Of a DNA stretch of 64,000 nt, positions 56,276 to 64,000 are shown in pieces (position 1 is the first letter of the stretch; each line of letters opens with the position of its first letter). The DNA lies in assembly GCF_013170705.1 (NCBI RefSeq), contig NZ_CP033334.1:5123501-5187500 (forward strand), read 5' to 3'. The translations under genes and the position numbers were made by a program. The notes beneath the pieces are model-generated. The model was given only the letters and a program-made list of their open reading frames with translations. It did not search any database and was not told the DNA's origin. The DNA is from Mesorhizobium loti (GTDB lineage: Bacteria; Pseudomonadota; Alphaproteobacteria; Rhizobiales; Rhizobiaceae).

Positions 56276-57631
56276 GTGACTGACATCTTTGCGGAACAGG
56301 CGCTTCTTCCCAATGGCTGGCACAACAATGTGCGGGTCACCTGCTCCGGCGGACGCATCGCGGCCGTTGCGTCCGGAGCCACCGCGTCAGTGGGCGACGA
56401 GCGCCACTCCATCCTGTTGCCCGGCATGCCCAATCTGCACAGCCACGCATTCCAGCGCGGCATGGCTGGTCTTGCCGAGCTTCGCGGCCCCTCCGCCGAC
56501 AGTTTCTGGAGCTGGCGCGAGGTGATGTACCGTTTCGCACTGTCGATGACGCCGGACCAGGTCGAGGCGGTTGCCGCTCAGCTTTATGTCGAGATGCTCG
56601 AGGCCGGTTTTTGCCGCGTCGGCGAATTCCATTATCTGCATCACGACCGCGACGGGAAACCCTATGCCAATCTCGCCGAGATGGCCGAGCGCATCGCGGC
56701 CGCGGCTGGCGAAACCGGCATCGGCCTGACGCTGCTGCCGGTGTTTTACGCGCACTCCTCCTTCGGCGGCGCCGCACCAAATGAAGGCCAGCGCCGATTT
56801 ATCAACGATGTGAATCGGTTCTCCCGGCTTGTTGAGAAGTCTAGCGAATCGGTTCGCGCGTTGAATCAAGCCGTCGTCGGTGTGGCGCCGCACAGCCTGC
56901 GCGCCGCGACGCCCGGAGAACTGGCCCAGGTCGCTGCCTTGGCTCCAAATGGGCCGATCCACATCCACGTCGCCGAACAGGTCAAGGAAGTCGAGGACTG
57001 CCTTGCCTGGTCCGGCGCACGCCCGGTCGAATTCCTGCTTGGCCATGCCGATGTCGACCAGCGCTGGTGCCTGATCCATGCCACCCACATGACCGATACC
57101 GAAACCACAGGCATGGCCAGGAGCGGCGCCATCGCCGGTCTTTGCCCGATCACCGAGGCCAATCTCGGCGACGGGACGTTCGCGGCGCCGCTGTTCAGGG
57201 AGCATGGCGGCCGTTTCGGTGTCGGCTCCGATTCCAACGTGCTGGTCGGCCTGCCCGACGAATTGCGGCAGCTCGAATATTCGCAGCGCCTGGCGCATCG
57301 CGCCCGCAACGTGCTCGCGGTGGCCGGTGGCTCGACCGGGCGGGCGCTGTTCGACGCGGCGCTCGAGGGCGGCGGCGTCGCGCTCGGTGCCGGTGCCTCG
57401 CGGATCGCCGTCGGCGCGGCCGCCGATCTCGTCTCGCTCGATGCCAAGACCCCCTCACTGGCCGGCAAGTCCGGTGACGCCATCCTCGACGCCTGGATCT
57501 TCGCCAATGGCAGCAAGGTCGATTGCGTCTGGGTGCATGGGCAGAAACAGGTCAGCGGCGGCAGGCATCTGAAGCGAGACGTGGTAGGCGAGCGATTCCG
57601 CAAGGTGATGACGGCGCTGTCCGAGGGCTGA
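56276..57631 (+). CDS. hutF: Formimidoylglutamate deiminase
   Basis: It removes the imino group of N-formimino-glutamate to give N-formylglutamate, so this organism uses the HutF/HutG route and not the direct formiminoglutamase. The 451-residue amidohydrolase has the metal motif PGMPNLHSHAFQRGM (about 57-71), HIHVAEQVKE, H in CLIHATHM and D in GVGSDSNVLVG. The GTG at 56276 follows GCGGAGAGAAAA; the longer frame lacks homology. It diverges from hutI. Confidence 0.95.
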   Translation: MTDIFAEQALLPNGWHNNVRVTCSGGRIAAVASGATASVGDERHSILLPGMPNLHSHAFQRGMAGLAELRGPSADSFWSWREVMYRFALSMTPDQVEAVAAQLYVEMLEAGFCRVGEFHYLHHDRDGKPYANLAEMAERIAAAAGETGIGLTLLPVFYAHSSFGGAAPNEGQRRFINDVNRFSRLVEKSSESVRALNQAVVGVAPHSLRAATPGELAQVAALAPNGPIHIHVAEQVKEVEDCLAWSGARPVEFLLGHADVDQRWCLIHATHMTDTETTGMARSGAIAGLCPITEANLGDGTFAAPLFREHGGRFGVGSDSNVLVGLPDELRQLEYSQRLAHRARNVLAVAGGSTGRALFDAALEGGGVALGAGASRIAVGAAADLVSLDAKTPSLAGKSGDAILDAWIFANGSKVDCVWVHGQKQVSGGRHLKRDVVGERFRKVMTALSEG

Positions 57632-57637
57632 TCCAAG

Positions 57638-58384
57638 ATGAGCATGGCCGAAACGACAGAGATCGAGGACAGCGAGACCGTCTCGCTGCACCAGCGCATC
57701 CTCTCCGATATCCGCGAAAGAATCCTGTCCGGGGCCTGGGCGCCCGGTCACCGTATCCCGTTCGAGCACGAGCTGACCGCCGAATACAAATGCTCGCGCA
57801 TGACTGTGAACAAGGCGCTGTCGCAGTTGGCAAAGGCCGGCCTGATCGAGCGCCGCCGCCGTTCCGGCAGTTTTGTACGCCAGCCGCAGTCGCAGGCGGC
57901 GGTGCTGGAACTTCACGACATCAGGATCGAGGTCGAAGCGCTCGGCCTGCCCTATCGCTACGAACGGCTGGAGCGCCTGAAGCGGCGCGGCAACGCGGAG
58001 GACAGAGCGCTGCTGGGGCTGTCCGCGGCAGGGCCATTGCTGTGGGTCGAAGGCCTGCATTTTGCCGGCGAGCGGCCGTTCGCGCTCGAGCAGCGTCTGA
58101 TCAATCTTTCGGCTGTTCCGGAAGCGGGGGACGAAGAGTTCCTGGACATCGCCGCCGGGCCCTGGCTGATCGGCCGCGTGCCCTGGAGCGAGGCCGAACA
58201 CCGCATCCGCGCCATGGCCGCGGATGAGACCATTGCCGACGCGCTCGACATCGATCCCGGCGCGCCCTGCCTTGTGGTCGAGCGCCGCACCTGGAGCGCG
58301 GAACACCCGGTCACCCATGTCCGGTTTGTCTATCCCGCGGAAAGCCACACGCTGGTGGCGAGGTTTACGCCTTCGCAGGGGTGA
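57638..58384 (+). CDS. hutC: Histidine utilisation repressor HutC (GntR family)
   Basis: A 248-residue regulator. The N-terminal winged HTH spans about 15-85 (LHQRILSDIRERILSGAWAPGHRIPFEHELTAEYKCSRMTVNKALSQLAKAGLI), and the C-terminal UTRA ligand domain spans about 100-240. It starts 6 bases after hutF and should bind the palindrome at 56206 until urocanate accumulates. Confidence 0.95.
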   Translation: MSMAETTEIEDSETVSLHQRILSDIRERILSGAWAPGHRIPFEHELTAEYKCSRMTVNKALSQLAKAGLIERRRRSGSFVRQPQSQAAVLELHDIRIEVEALGLPYRYERLERLKRRGNAEDRALLGLSAAGPLLWVEGLHFAGERPFALEQRLINLSAVPEAGDEEFLDIAAGPWLIGRVPWSEAEHRIRAMAADETIADALDIDPGAPCLVVERRTWSAEHPVTHVRFVYPAESHTLVARFTPSQG

Positions 58385-58387
58385 GTG

Positions 58388-58410
58388 ATCTCCCCCACGT
58401 GGGGGGAGAT
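58388..58410. terminator. Hairpin between convergent hutC and the RidA gene
   Basis: ATCTCCCCC-ACGT-GGGGGGAGAT, a 9-bp stem with ATCT/AGAT ends, starts 3 bases after hutC. Hairpins of this form are common intergenic repeats in rhizobia. It may terminate both genes, though no T-run is present. Confidence 0.55.
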
Positions 58411-58430
58411 TGGCAGTTCAGGCGCCGCGC

Positions 58431-58775
58431 TTAGATCGCCGCCGTAATAATGATCTCGACCAGATATTCCGGACCCGCGAGCTTGGCTTCGCCGGTGGCG
58501 CGGGCGGGGGTGTGGCCCTGCGGCACCCACTTGTCCCATTCTGAATTCATCTCGGCGAAGGTGCCCATGTCGGCCAGCCAGATGATCGCCTGAACGATCT
58601 TGGTCTTGTCGGTGCCGGCCTTGGCCAGCAATTCGTCGATGGTCGCCAGAATATCACGGGTCTGCGAGGCGACGTTGCCGCCGGGTTCGCCGACCTGGCC
58701 GGCCAGATAGACCGTGTTGCCGTGAATCACGATCTGGCTCATGCGCGGGCCAACATCGATGCGTCGAATGCTCAT
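58431..58775 (-). CDS. RidA family protein
   Basis: A 114-residue YjgF/RidA-type trimeric enamine/imine deaminase that detoxifies reactive intermediates of PLP enzymes. The segments VYLAGQVGEPGGNVASQTRDILATIDELL and PARATGEAKLAGPEYLVEIIITAAI are typical. The conserved active-site Arg is present in ARATGEA. It may be one of the RidA subfamilies that do not hydrolyse iminopyruvate. A good ribosome site (GGAAGGAACCTCCC region) precedes the ATG. Confidence 0.9.
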   Translation of the reverse strand: MSIRRIDVGPRMSQIVIHGNTVYLAGQVGEPGGNVASQTRDILATIDELLAKAGTDKTKIVQAIIWLADMGTFAEMNSEWDKWVPQGHTPARATGEAKLAGPEYLVEIIITAAI

Positions 58776-58921
58776 GGGAGGTTCCTTCCTGTTACAGGTG
58801 GCGACTGTTTAGAGTTGCGGTTCGCTTCGGGCAAGGCCGCCGGGCCAATTCCCCTTGGACCAGCAAGAGTGAGATTCACGGCAAGTTGAGCCGCCGTTCG
58901 CAATTCCGCCCGATTGGCTTG

Positions 58922-58950
58922 TTGACTAATGTAATAACATCACATATCCA
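58922..58950 (+). promoter_or_regulatory. Zinc-uptake promoter with a Zur-like box
   Basis: TTGACT (58922-58927), 17 bases, TATCCA (58945-58950). The spacer holds ATGTAATAACAT (58929-58940), near-palindromic and similar to alphaproteobacterial Zur boxes. Zur bound here would block the promoter when zinc is sufficient. Confidence 0.65.
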
Positions 58951-58991
58951 AACCGCCATCCCTGCCGGACATGGCATCGCCACGGAACGAC

Positions 58992-59801
58992 ATGACCCAG
59001 ACCTGCCTGACATTCCGTGATCTGACGCTGGGCTACAACAGCCACCCGGCAATCCATCACCTCGACGGCGTGATCCGCAAGGGCTCGCTGACGGCCGTGG
59101 TCGGGGCCAACGGATCCGGCAAATCGACGCTGATGAAGGGTATTGTCGGCGTGCTGAAGCCGATGGCCGGCGAGGTTGTTCGCGCACCCGGCGTGCGCGC
59201 CGCCTACCTTCCCCAGCAATCAGAACTCGACCGCTCCTTCCCGGCGCGCGTTGTCGACCTTGTCTCGCTGGGGCTCTGGCCGAAGCGCGGCATGCTCGGC
59301 CGCTACACATCAGAAGATCGCGCGGCGGTCAGCCAGGCGCTGATGGCGGTCGGCCTCGGCGGCTTCGAAGAGCGCCCGATCGACACGCTGTCGGGCGGCC
59401 AGTTGCAGCGCACGCTGTTCGCCCGCGTGCTGTTGCAAGACGCCGACCTCATCCTGCTCGACGAACCGTTCAACGCCGTCGATGCCAAGACCGTCGGTGA
59501 CCTGATCGCCCTGATCAAGCGCTGGCATGGCGAAGAACGCACCATCATGGTCGTCGTCCATGATCTCGATCTGGTCCGTCAGAATTTCCCGGAAACCCTG
59601 CTTTTGGCCCGCCAGCCGATCGCCTGGGGCGAAACGCGCGAGACGCTGAAGCCGGAAAATCTGCTGCGCGCGCGCCGCTTTCATGAAGCCTGGGAAGAAA
59701 ACGCGCCGTGGTGCGAACCGAACGACCACACCGACGATAATGCGCATGGCCACGATCATCACGGCCACCATCATCACGGCGCCGGACCGAGGGCTGCCTG
59801 A
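58992..59801 (+). CDS. Zinc/manganese-type ABC transporter ATPase
   Basis: A 269-residue ATPase of the ZnuC/AztA class powering metal import. Walker A is GANGSGKST (about 36-44), the signature LSGGQLQRTLFARV, and Walker B LILLDEPFNAVD. The C terminus is a His/Asp-rich tail (HGHDHHGHHHHG) that could sense or buffer zinc. The start could also be at ATG 58971. The stop overlaps the permease start (TGATG). It lies behind the Zur-like promoter. Confidence 0.92.
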   Translation: MTQTCLTFRDLTLGYNSHPAIHHLDGVIRKGSLTAVVGANGSGKSTLMKGIVGVLKPMAGEVVRAPGVRAAYLPQQSELDRSFPARVVDLVSLGLWPKRGMLGRYTSEDRAAVSQALMAVGLGGFEERPIDTLSGGQLQRTLFARVLLQDADLILLDEPFNAVDAKTVGDLIALIKRWHGEERTIMVVVHDLDLVRQNFPETLLLARQPIAWGETRETLKPENLLRARRFHEAWEENAPWCEPNDHTDDNAHGHDHHGHHHHGAGPRAA

Positions 59802-60676
59802 TGGACACGCTCCATGGTCTTTTCATCGCGCCCTTTGCCGATTTCGCCTTCATGCAGCGGGCGCTGTTCGGCTCGCTGATGCTGTCGCTCGGCGCCTGCC
59901 CGATCGGCGTCTTCCTTATGCTGCGGCGCATGAGCCTGTCCGGTGACGCCATGGCGCACGCCATCCTGCCGGGTGCGGCCGCCGGCTTCCTGTTCTACGG
60001 CCTCGAAATCCTGCCGATGACCATTGGCGGGCTGATCGCAGGCATCATCGTCGCGCTCGGCGCCGGTGCCGTCTCGCGCTTCACCATCCAGCGTGAGGAC
60101 GCCTCGATGGCGGCCTTCTACCTGATCTCGCTCGCCATCGGCGTGCTGATGGTCTCGATCCGCGGCTCCAGCGTCGATCTCATGCATGTGCTGTTCGGCA
60201 CCGTGCTGGCGCTCAACAACGAAGCGCTGACACTGATCGGCGGCATCGTCGTGATAACCTTGGTCAGTCTCGCCGTCTTCTGGCGGGCACTGGTCGCCGA
60301 ATGCCTCGATCCGCTGTTCCTGCGTTCGGTCAGCCGCATGGGCAGCCCGGTGCATTTCATCTTCCTTGGCCTGGTCGTGCTCAACCTCGTCGGCGGCTTC
60401 CAGGCGCTCGGCACCTTGTTGTCCGTCGGGTTGATGATGCTGCCGGCGGCCGCCGCCCGCTTCTGGACGGTGCGCGTCGAGCCGATGTGCGTGCTGGCCG
60501 TGCTGATCGGCTTTGCCTCCTGCATTGCCGGGCTGCTTTTGTCCTATCACGCCTCGCTGCCGTCCGGCCCGGCCATCATCCTGTCGGCCGGCGTCGTCTA
60601 TTTCGCATCGATCCTGTTCGGCACGCGCGGCATTCTGCGCGCCCGCATCATCCATCACCGTCACAGAACAGCCTGA
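59801..60676 (+). CDS. Zinc/manganese-type ABC transporter permease
   Basis: A 291-residue membrane protein with about eight helices in the ABC-3 (ZnuB/AztB) family. The segments MSLSGDAMAHAILPGAAAGFL (with H and D in the metal pathway), LMHVLFGTVLALN and GTLLSVGLMMLPAAAARFW are characteristic. The ATG overlaps the ATPase stop by one base. Confidence 0.93.
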   Translation: MDTLHGLFIAPFADFAFMQRALFGSLMLSLGACPIGVFLMLRRMSLSGDAMAHAILPGAAAGFLFYGLEILPMTIGGLIAGIIVALGAGAVSRFTIQREDASMAAFYLISLAIGVLMVSIRGSSVDLMHVLFGTVLALNNEALTLIGGIVVITLVSLAVFWRALVAECLDPLFLRSVSRMGSPVHFIFLGLVVLNLVGGFQALGTLLSVGLMMLPAAAARFWTVRVEPMCVLAVLIGFASCIAGLLLSYHASLPSGPAIILSAGVVYFASILFGTRGILRARIIHHRHRTA

Positions 60677-60704
60677 CCCCCGCCCCTCGAAAGGAGACCC
60701 GTCC

Positions 60705-61646
60705 ATGCTGAGATCGATCCGTGCCGCCTTGGCGATGAGCGTTATAACATTAACCGCCTTTAGCGCTTCTTCGGCCTTCGCGGCACCGCTGAAAGTGGTC
60801 GCCAGCTTCACCGTCATCGCCGATTTCGCCAGGAATGTCGGCGGCGACCGTGTCGACATCACCACCATCGTCGGCCCGGACGGCGACGCCCATGTCTATG
60901 AGCCGAGCCCGGCCGACGCGGTCGCCATGGCCAGGGCCGACATCGTGCTGGTCAACGGCCTGCATTTCGAAGGCTTTTTGCAGCGGCTGGTCGATGCCAG
61001 CGCCACCAAAGCCTCTATCGTCACCTTGACCAAGGGCGTGACGCCGATCGACTTCAAGCCTGAATTCGCCGACGCCGACGCGGCCGAAGGCGCCGGCACG
61101 GGCGGCGGCAAGACCGTCACCGATCCGCACGCCTTCCAGTCGATCGCCAATGCCAAGATCTATGTGAAGAACATCGCCGAGGCTTTCTGCGCGGCCGACA
61201 GCGAGGGCTGCGTCAGCTACCAGACCAATGCCGCCGCCTACACCAAGAAGCTCGATGCGCTGGAAGGCGAAGTGAAGGCGGCGATCCAGTCGATCCCCGA
61301 GGCGAAGCGCGTCGTTATCACCTCGCATGACGCCTTCGGCTATTTCGAACACGAATACGGCCTGATCTTCCTTGCCCCGCAAGGCATTTCGACCGATTCC
61401 GAGCCGTCGGCCGCCGATGTCGCCAAGCTGGTCGAGCAGGTGAAGCAGGACAAGGCGGCGGCCATCTTCGTCGAGAACATCACCAACCCGCGCCTGATCG
61501 AGCAGATCGCCAGCGAGACCGGCATCAAGGTGGGTGGCACGCTCTATTCGGATGCGCTGTCGCGGCCCGATGGCCCGGGCTCGACCTATATCGACATGAT
61601 GCACAACAACATCCGCCAGATCAAAGGCGCCATCCTCGGCAGCTGA
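60705..61646 (+). CDS. Zinc-binding periplasmic protein of the ABC importer
   Basis: A 313-residue cluster A-I solute-binding protein. A Sec signal spans about 1-26 (ends SSAFA-A). The metal ligands should be H in GDAHVYEPSP, H in TDPHAFQS, H in SHDAFGYFEHEYG and an acidic residue near LYSDALSRPDGP. The long flexible His loop of ZnuA is absent, as in AztC. AAAGGAG precedes the ATG at 60705; the longer frame overlaps the permease. It is the third gene of the zinc operon. Confidence 0.93.
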   Translation: MLRSIRAALAMSVITLTAFSASSAFAAPLKVVASFTVIADFARNVGGDRVDITTIVGPDGDAHVYEPSPADAVAMARADIVLVNGLHFEGFLQRLVDASATKASIVTLTKGVTPIDFKPEFADADAAEGAGTGGGKTVTDPHAFQSIANAKIYVKNIAEAFCAADSEGCVSYQTNAAAYTKKLDALEGEVKAAIQSIPEAKRVVITSHDAFGYFEHEYGLIFLAPQGISTDSEPSAADVAKLVEQVKQDKAAAIFVENITNPRLIEQIASETGIKVGGTLYSDALSRPDGPGSTYIDMMHNNIRQIKGAILGS

Positions 61647-61662
61647 GGAGCGCCATGCTCGG

Positions 61663-61688
61663 AAAGGTGGAGCCAGTCTCCGCCTTTT
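61663..61688 (+). terminator. Intrinsic terminator of the zinc importer operon
   Basis: AAAGGTGGAG-CCAGT-CTCCGCCTTT with one G-T pair, followed by TGTTG, begins 17 bases after the stop. Confidence 0.75.
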
Positions 61689-61890
61689 GTTGCTGATCTG
61701 TGGTTGAAGCCGACGACTTCCGGCCCGAGCTGTGGAACGGGCCGCCCGATCCGTTCCCGGCCTGGGCCGCTTGAGTTGGATTCTCCGCTGGATGCGTCTA
61801 TCTCAGTTGAATGATTTCTATCGGCGCGGATTGCCGGCCACGTCGGGGAGTGGCAAGACTCCCGACAAACCAGATTGCGAGGATGATGCC

Positions 61891-62229
61891 ATGGAATACC
61901 GCGAGATCAGCGAAGACTATTCGGTCTCGGGCCAGATCCAGCCCGAAGACGTCGCGGCCATCAAGGCCGCCGGCTTCAAGAGCGTCATCTGCAACCGGCC
62001 GGATGACGAACAGCCCGGCCAGCCTTCGGCCGACACGCTCAAGGCGGCGGTCGAAGCCGCGGGCCTCGCCTTCCGCTACATTCCAGTGATCAGCGGCCAG
62101 ATCACCGCCGAGAATGTCGAGGACCAGGCCGAAGCACTGGATGAATTGGAAGGCCCGGTGTTCGCCTATTGCCGCTCCGGCGCGCGTTGCACCAACCTTT
62201 ATGGGCTGATCCAGCAGTCGAAGGGTTAA
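61891..62229 (+). CDS. TIGR01244/DUF442 family phosphatase-like or sulfurtransferase-like protein
   Basis: A 112-residue single-domain protein with a protein-tyrosine-phosphatase-like fold. The active-site loop is AYCRSGARCTNLY (about 88-100), and SVICNRPDDEQPGQPS is conserved in the family, which is linked to persulfide or sulfide metabolism in some species. The ATG at 61891 has GCGAGG upstream; the longer frame to 61732 is unsupported. The stop overlaps the convergent lrp-like gene by 4 bases. Confidence 0.88.
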   Translation: MEYREISEDYSVSGQIQPEDVAAIKAAGFKSVICNRPDDEQPGQPSADTLKAAVEAAGLAFRYIPVISGQITAENVEDQAEALDELEGPVFAYCRSGARCTNLYGLIQQSKG

Positions 62230-62711
62230 ATCGGCAGCGCGCCGGTTTCCTTGAGCGTCTCCAGCACGATCGCCGTCTTCACATGCTGCACGGATTCGTG
62301 CGGCAGGAGCACGCCGTTGACGAATTCAGACAGCGACTTCAGGTCAGGCGTCACCACCTTCAGGATATAGTCCATCTCGCCGGTCAGCGCGTGCGCCTCC
62401 TGCACTTCCGGCAGCCGCGCCACCAGTTCGCCGAAGCGCCGGGCGTTGTCGCGGTTGTGGGTTGCCAGGGTCACGGAAATGACGTTGACCAGCGAGAAGC
62501 CGAGCTTGTCGCGGTCGAGCACCGCCCGATAGCCCTTGATATAGCCGTCTTCCTCGAGCCGCTGGCGACGGCGCGAGCATTGTGATGCCGACAGGTTCAC
62601 CCGCTCCGAGAGATCATTGTTGGTCAGCCGCGCATCACCTTGCAGAAGCGCCATTATCTTGCGATCAAATTGATCAATGCGCGTCTCATCCATGGTTTTG
62701 TCTTTCAACAT
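62226..62711 (-). CDS. Lrp/AsnC family transcriptional regulator
   Basis: About 161 residues. The N-terminal winged HTH is QFDRKIMALLQGDARLTNNDLSERVNLSASQCSRRRQRLEEDGYIKGY, and the C-terminal RAM ligand domain is FSLVNVISVTLATHNRDNA to VKTAIVLETLKE. Starts at 62693, 62711 and 62726 are all possible. It diverges from hpd across about 120 bases, so it most likely regulates aromatic amino-acid catabolism and senses tyrosine, phenylalanine or a derivative. Confidence 0.9.
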   Translation of the reverse strand: MLKDKTMDETRIDQFDRKIMALLQGDARLTNNDLSERVNLSASQCSRRRQRLEEDGYIKGYRAVLDRDKLGFSLVNVISVTLATHNRDNARRFGELVARLPEVQEAHALTGEMDYILKVVTPDLKSLSEFVNGVLLPHESVQHVKTAIVLETLKETGALPI

Positions 62712-62831
62712 GCATGCTTCACGCATGAGATGACCATTTCAAGCGTTTGAATGCAAGCACCATGCGCCGGCTCCGCGCTATGATGGCGTCAGATGGCCGT
62801 TTCAGGCCGAGCCAGCTTCCGGAGGAATACC

Positions 62832-63947
62832 ATGGGTCCCTTCCCGCACGATGCCCCGCCCGCCAAGATCAGCAAGGAAAACCCTGCCGGCACCGATGGT
62901 TTCGAGTTCGTCGAATTCGCGCATCCGGAGCCGCAGAAGCTGGCCGAGCTGTTTACCCGCATGGGTTATGTGACGGTGGCCAAGCATCGCACGAAAGACA
63001 TCACCGTCTGGCGCCAGGGCGACATCAACTATGTCGTCAATGCCGAGCTGGGCTCGCATGCGATGAAATTCGCCGACAAGCATGGGCCCTGCGCCGCCTC
63101 GATGGCCTGGCGCGTGGTCGACGCCAAGCACGCTTTCGACCACGCCGTCTCGAAGGGCGCCACGCCTTACGAAGGTGACGACAAGGCGCTCGACGTGCCG
63201 GCAATCATAGGTATCGGCGGTTCGCTGCTCTATTTCATCGACGCCTACGGCAAAAAGGGCTCGGCTTACGATGCCGAGTTTGAATGGCTCGGCGCGCGCG
63301 ACCCGCGGCCGCAAGGCGTCGGCTTCTATTTCCTCGACCACCTGACCCACAATGTCTATCGCGGCCAGATGGACAAATGGTGGGATTTCTACCGCAATCT
63401 GTTCGGCTTCAAGCAGATCCATTTCTTCGACATTGACGGCAAGATCACCGGCCTGGTCAGCCGGGCCATCACCTCGCCCTGCGGCAAGATCCGCATTCCG
63501 CTCAACGAATCCAAGGACGAGACCAGCCAGATCGCCGAGTACCTGAAGAAGTACAATGGCGAAGGCATCCAGCACATCGCGGTCGGCACCGACGAGATCT
63601 ACGCCGCCACAGACAAGCTCGCCGCCAACGGGCTGAAGTTCATGCCAGGCCCACCGGAAACCTATTACGACATGTCGTATGCCAGGGTGAACGGCCATGA
63701 CGAGCCGATCGAACGGATGAAGAAGCACGGTATCCTGATCGACGGCGAAGGCGTGGTGGACGGCGGCATGACCAAGATCCTGCTGCAGATCTTTTCGAAG
63801 ACGGTGATCGGGCCGATCTTCTTCGAGTTCATCCAGCGCAAGGGTGACGAAGGCTTTGGCGAAGGCAATTTCCGCGCGCTGTTCGAATCGATCGAGCAGG
63901 ACCAAATCAAGCGCGGCGTGATCAGGGTCGACGGCAAGGCGGCGTAG
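62832..63947 (+). CDS. hpd: 4-hydroxyphenylpyruvate dioxygenase
   Basis: A non-heme Fe(II) enzyme that converts 4-hydroxyphenylpyruvate to homogentisate in tyrosine degradation. The 371-residue protein has two vicinal-oxygen-chelate domains. The iron ligands are H in LDHLTHNVYRG (about 169), H in GIQHIAVGTDE (about 246) and E in IFFEFIQRKGDEGFGEGNF (about 331). GGAGGAATACC precedes the ATG at 62832. No other homogentisate-pathway gene is inside the window. Confidence 0.97.
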   Translation: MGPFPHDAPPAKISKENPAGTDGFEFVEFAHPEPQKLAELFTRMGYVTVAKHRTKDITVWRQGDINYVVNAELGSHAMKFADKHGPCAASMAWRVVDAKHAFDHAVSKGATPYEGDDKALDVPAIIGIGGSLLYFIDAYGKKGSAYDAEFEWLGARDPRPQGVGFYFLDHLTHNVYRGQMDKWWDFYRNLFGFKQIHFFDIDGKITGLVSRAITSPCGKIRIPLNESKDETSQIAEYLKKYNGEGIQHIAVGTDEIYAATDKLAANGLKFMPGPPETYYDMSYARVNGHDEPIERMKKHGILIDGEGVVDGGMTKILLQIFSKTVIGPIFFEFIQRKGDEGFGEGNFRALFESIEQDQIKRGVIRVDGKAA

Positions 63948-64000
63948 GCTGCCTCGAACCGAACTTCTTGCGGCGCGATCAATTATGACCTAAATTATGG

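Overview
The window looks like chromosomal DNA of a rhizobial alphaproteobacterium, most likely Mesorhizobium or a close Phyllobacteriaceae relative. The evidence is high-GC coding sequence, a cyclic beta-1,2-glucan synthase/exporter pair (ndvB/ndvA), the five-step histidine pathway with hutF, an alphaproteobacterial SigF/NrsF system, and a MucR-type domain. The genus is an inference from gene content.

Layout. Positions 1-13,600 are core chromosome: the end of a hypothetical gene, aspS, an MFS carrier, ribonuclease D, two small membrane proteins, guaB, a DHA2-type efflux pump, rlmE overlapping ppx/gppA, and a YbhN-like membrane protein. A complete tRNA-Gln(CTG) at 13,601-13,674 is the target of a 10.6-kb integrated element. 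A 48-bp copy of the tRNA 3' end recurs at 24,235-24,282 and bounds it. The element carries a tyrosine integrase, an excisionase-type HTH protein, a chain of tiny overlapping ORFs, a winged-helix protein beside a three-copy 20-bp repeat array, an HK97-type prohead protease and major capsid protein, and accessory genes under an XRE repressor. I see no terminase, portal or tail genes, so it is either a capsid-encoding satellite or a prophage that has lost its packaging module.

Positions 24,283-34,073 are accessory. An eight-gene leftward operon, bufA-bufB-bufC-doxX-sigF-nrsF-trx-ccdA, encodes a predicted bufferin (a copper-related RiPP), its MNIO maturase and partner, a SigF/NrsF switch and a thioredoxin/CcdA pair. 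It starts behind an exact GTAACC-N16-CGAA SigF-type promoter, and four consecutive gene junctions overlap by exactly 14 nt. Next come a cupin, a Tat-like secreted protein related to one inside the phage-like element, a protein with a tandemly duplicated domain, a glycoside hydrolase 19-like enzyme fused to a MucR-like N-terminal domain, and a secreted Asp-box protein.

Positions 34,074-64,000 are again core-like: a TPR protein, a D-lyxose isomerase-like cupin, a D-threonine aldolase/D-serine dehydratase-like enzyme, an unaccompanied ccmC, ndvA and ndvB, the hut region (hutIHGUD divergent from hutF-hutC with a TATGTATATACATA operator between), a RidA protein, a zinc ABC importer behind a Zur-like box, a DUF442 phosphatase/sulfurtransferase-like protein, and an Lrp regulator divergent from hpd.
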